Source: Peptococcus simiae (GTDB lineage Bacteria; Bacillota; Peptococcia; Peptococcales; Peptococcaceae). From it: DNA of 64,000 nt. A model generated the notes under the pieces. It was not told the DNA's origin. It worked only from the letters and a program-made list of their open reading frames with translations, and did not search any database. The position numbers and the translations under genes are program-made. Where the stretch lies: the NCBI RefSeq assembly GCF_046097595.1, contig NZ_JBJUVG010000002.1:124001-188000 (forward strand). Direction: 5' to 3'. Numbering within the stretch: position 1 is the stretch's first letter; every line of letters begins with the position of its first letter. This document shows positions 62,142 through 64,000 of this stretch, one piece after another.

Positions 62142-62845
62142 ATCGTCTGTTCGGCCTCCAGTGCAGGTATAGAAAATTGAACAAGCGGTACTTTCTGGTA
62201 TGCCTCTTGTAGGCGAATGAGGTCCTGGGTGGCTTGGGTCAGAGCGGGCACTTGGCTAACTGCCGATAAAAAAGGCGTCCAATTAGCACAAACCAACCCT
62301 TGGACCAGGTCAGGAAGATGGTCTTGAACCACTAGAGGGGTTTCGCCAAAATCATCGGCATGGTCCGCTGCAATAGCAATCTCATAAGCCAGGAGCGTCT
62401 CCGGATAGCTGAGCATCCGGGTGTCTTGAGGCACGTTCTCCAGGCTCATATTGGTCAGGTCATTATAGAAAGGCAGGAGGCTTTCCAACCAGCCCTTGAG
62501 TAAGTCAAACTCATTTTCTGAAATCATTCTTTGGGCAAAGCGCGCGCTCAGTAAATCGCCATTTAAGACGGCCATTTCCAGTTTTGTATCGGTCTCAGAA
62601 TGAGTTAAGCCCATGGTTAGGATATGTAACTTAACAGCTAAAAAGACCATGGCGCTATTAATGCTGAAGCGCAGGGCCCGGTCTGGATTTTTGGCTTCCG
62701 GAAATAGGAGTTTAGGCATCTGCAAGGCACTCATGACCTCAAAGCAGGTGAATTCCTCTGGAAATTCGGCAAAGATAGACTTTCCCGTTACAATAAATTC
62801 CTTCTCTAATGATTGGATCATCGGCATATTCAGTTTTGTCAGCAT
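62138..62845 (-). CDS. Heptaprenyl diphosphate synthase component 1-like (HepS-like)
   Basis: 235-aa helical protein without Asp-rich motifs. THSETDTKLEMAVLNGDLLSARFAQRMI resembles the region that in HepS and polyprenyl synthases reads as a GDxLxxR-type helix. Its position directly before the catalytic subunit, with an ATGA-type overlap, supports the small subunit of a two-component synthase. Similarity seen by eye is weak elsewhere, so the name is tentative. AAGGAGGGG precedes the ATG. Confidence 0.55.
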   Translation of the reverse strand: MLTKLNMPMIQSLEKEFIVTGKSIFAEFPEEFTCFEVMSALQMPKLLFPEAKNPDRALRFSINSAMVFLAVKLHILTMGLTHSETDTKLEMAVLNGDLLSARFAQRMISENEFDLLKGWLESLLPFYNDLTNMSLENVPQDTRMLSYPETLLAYEIAIAADHADDFGETPLVVQDHLPDLVQGLVCANWTPFLSAVSQVPALTQATQDLIRLQEAYQKVPLVQFSIPALEAEQTI

Positions 62846-62850
62846 GACTA

Positions 62851-62890
62851 TCCCCTCCTTTTCCGCTATTAATCAATTGTAACACAGCAG
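62851..62890 (-). promoter_or_regulatory. Candidate promoter of the prenyl synthase-hem-miaB run
   Basis: In the 59-base gap upstream of the HepS-like gene, TACAAT follows TTTATT by 17 bases on the - strand. The -35 box is poor. No riboswitch fold is seen here. Confidence 0.3.
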
Positions 62891-62904
62891 GGTAGAAAAA
62901 TAAA

Positions 62905-63474
62905 TTAGCTGCCGCCCCTTTGTAAAATAAAGACTGTCCTGGCCCACCGTTCAAGGGCAGCCATCTCCTGCACCGCCTCTACTGCCGACTGTCCCCAGGT
63001 GATGGCTCCATGGTTGGCCAGAAGTAAGGCATTGGCCGATAGGCTGGCCTTGCCAACGGCCCGAGCAAGCTCATCACTGCCTGGGGTCATCTTAGCAATA
63101 TACCCTAATTGAGGAAAACGTAATTCAGCATCAAATAGAAACCGTTCCTGCCGAACCAGGTCTTGGGAGGCCAGGGCGGTCACAAAATCCGGATGGGCAT
63201 GACAGATAGCCAAAACCTCAGGCTTGGCCATATAAATGGCCCGGTGAAAGGCCCATTCCCGGCTGGGGACCGGGCCTTCAAGGATATTACCAGTCGCATC
63301 CAAATGAGAGAGGTCCTTGCTGCGTAAAAGAGCCTTGGCCCGGCCGGTGGGAGTAATCATCAAGCCCTGGTCCGTACGCTTGCTCAGGTTGCCATCGGTA
63401 GCCGTAACTAGGCCGGCTTCGGCTAGAAGCTGGCTGGCCCGGATTAAGTCATCTTCAGCTACCCAATCAACCAT
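62905..63474 (-). CDS. Class II aldolase family protein (DrdA/FucA-like)
   Basis: 189-aa zinc-dependent aldolase/epimerase-family protein. The metal His pair lies in ICHAHPDF and the third in LLANHGAITWG; the catalytic Glu is in PSREWAFH, as in fuculose-phosphate aldolase. It overlaps the mtnA-type gene by 8 bases (ATGGTTGA). That pairing fits 5-(methylthio)ribulose or 5-deoxyribulose 1-phosphate cleavage. MtnB dehydratase is an alternative. Start at 63474 has AGGGG upstream; a longer frame to 63549 is possible. Confidence 0.82.
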   Translation of the reverse strand: MVDWVAEDDLIRASQLLAEAGLVTATDGNLSKRTDQGLMITPTGRAKALLRSKDLSHLDATGNILEGPVPSREWAFHRAIYMAKPEVLAICHAHPDFVTALASQDLVRQERFLFDAELRFPQLGYIAKMTPGSDELARAVGKASLSANALLLANHGAITWGQSAVEAVQEMAALERWARTVFILQRGGS

Positions 63475-64000
63475 GGCTTGCCCCTGGCTTCCAAAAGCCG
63501 TGTTCCGTAATAATTCCCCCTGTAACCAGTTCATAAGGGGTGACATCAAAGGCCGGATTGTAGTAAGTCACGTCAGGCACTTGCATGTTTTCTTCAAACC
63601 AGAGCTGGGTAAGTTCGCCCGGGTCCCGTTCTTCAATGGGAATTAGGCTGCCAGTTTCCAGAGACAAGTCAATGGTGCTGGTCGGGGCGCAGACATAAAA
63701 GGGAATGCCATGGGCCTGGGCCAAAACGGCCAGGCTATAAGTGCCAATTTTATTGGCGACATCGCCGTTAGCAGTGATCCGGTCTGCACCGACAAAGATA
63801 CCCTTAATGGGCTCTGTCTTCATGCAAATGCCAGCCATGCTATCGGTAATCAGCCTGACGGGCACCTGGTTCTTGGCCAATTCAAAGGCTGTTAACCGCA
63901 TCCCCTGCAAGACCGGTCGGGTTTCGCAGGCAATCACAGATACGGTCTTCCCCTCTTCTCTAGCCCGATAAATGGGGGCCAAGGCTGTACCCTTGGCGCC
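63467..64000 (-). CDS. mtnA: MtnA-type methylthioribose/5-deoxyribose 1-phosphate isomerase, 3' part
   Basis: C-terminal 177 residues of an isomerase of the MtnA/eIF2B family, open to the window edge. ACETRPVLQGMRLTAFEL, VGADRITANGDVANKIGTY (with the catalytic Asp) and TSTIDLSL are signature stretches. It turns aldose 1-phosphate into ketose 1-phosphate for the adjacent aldolase. The 5' half lies beyond the window. Confidence 0.94.
   Translation of the reverse strand, partial: GAKGTALAPIYRAREEGKTVSVIACETRPVLQGMRLTAFELAKNQVPVRLITDSMAGICMKTEPIKGIFVGADRITANGDVANKIGTYSLAVLAQAHGIPFYVCAPTSTIDLSLETGSLIPIEERDPGELTQLWFEENMQVPDVTYYNPAFDVTPYELVTGGIITEHGFWKPGASHG

Noticed and set aside
62846..62904. Cobalamin riboswitch or T-box before the hem run
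   Set aside because: The gap is only 59 bases and shows no such conserved elements.

Overview
The window looks like core chromosome of a low-to-mid G+C Bacillota (Firmicutes), most likely a Clostridia-type anaerobe; this is inferred from gene content and order and was not tested against a database. Pointers are the order rimP-nusA-ylxR-ylxQ-infB-rbfA-nrnA-truB-ribF-rpsO-pnp, the mutS2-mutS-mutL-miaA block, the prpC-prkC-rsgA-rpe block, the mltG-trmR-trhP block, a YlbF-family gene beside miaB, SLH-domain surface anchoring, and 2-hydroxyacyl-CoA dehydratase-type activase proteins typical of anaerobes.

Layout. Positions 1-20258 are all on the + strand: the 3' end of rlmN, an ABC-F ATPase, a U32 protein of the RlhA type, mutS2/rqcU, mutS, mutL, miaA, then ftsK/spoIIIE, rimO, pgsA, mltG, trmR and trhP. 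They close at a strong terminator (20302-20354). From about 20483 nearly everything is on the - strand. 20483-26055 holds pcrA, xerD, deoB and pdp. 26130-30382 holds a two-gene activase/dehydratase-like system. 30478-40753 is the translation and ribosome-maturation superoperon running rimP to pnp. 40845-46260 runs prpC, prkC, rsgA, rpe, plsX and acpP. 46426-49131 is a small decayed prophage piece beside a tRNA-Pro gene: a truncated MuF head protein with an HELLH metalloprotease-like C-terminus, a 56-aa ORF, a YjcQ-family gene and a GP20 scaffold gene. 49317-50577 has an alpha/beta hydrolase and trmL. A lone + gene encodes a Sir2 deacylase (50671-51384). 51440-62845 carries an SLH-anchored transglutaminase-like protein, a YlbF-family gene, miaB and a tetrapyrrole cluster (hemL, hemB, cobA-hemD fusion, hemC, hemA, sirohydrochlorin-type dehydrogenase), ending at two prenyl diphosphate synthase genes. 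The right edge has a class II aldolase and a truncated mtnA-type isomerase.

How the genes work together. Much of the window makes or modifies the translation machinery: RlmN, RlhA-like, TrhP/TrmR, MiaA, MiaB, TruB, TrmL, RimO, RimP, RbfA, RsgA, IF-2, S15 and an ABC-F factor. Three of these are radical SAM enzymes. The MtnA/aldolase pair at the right edge fits salvage of the 5'-deoxyadenosine or methylthioadenosine such enzymes release. The tetrapyrrole genes run from glutamyl-tRNA to uroporphyrinogen III and then to precorrin-2/sirohydrochlorin, which points to siroheme or cobalamin; no late protoheme gene is in the window.

The most unusual places are the MuF-metalloprotease prophage remnant with its tightly linked small ORF, and the two-gene activase system that together resembles a large fusion protein of unknown substrate. 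Smaller oddities are a Sir2 protein lacking its fourth zinc cysteine, a cysteine-rich tail on the YlbF-family protein, and a transcription terminator whose dyad centre is a stop codon.
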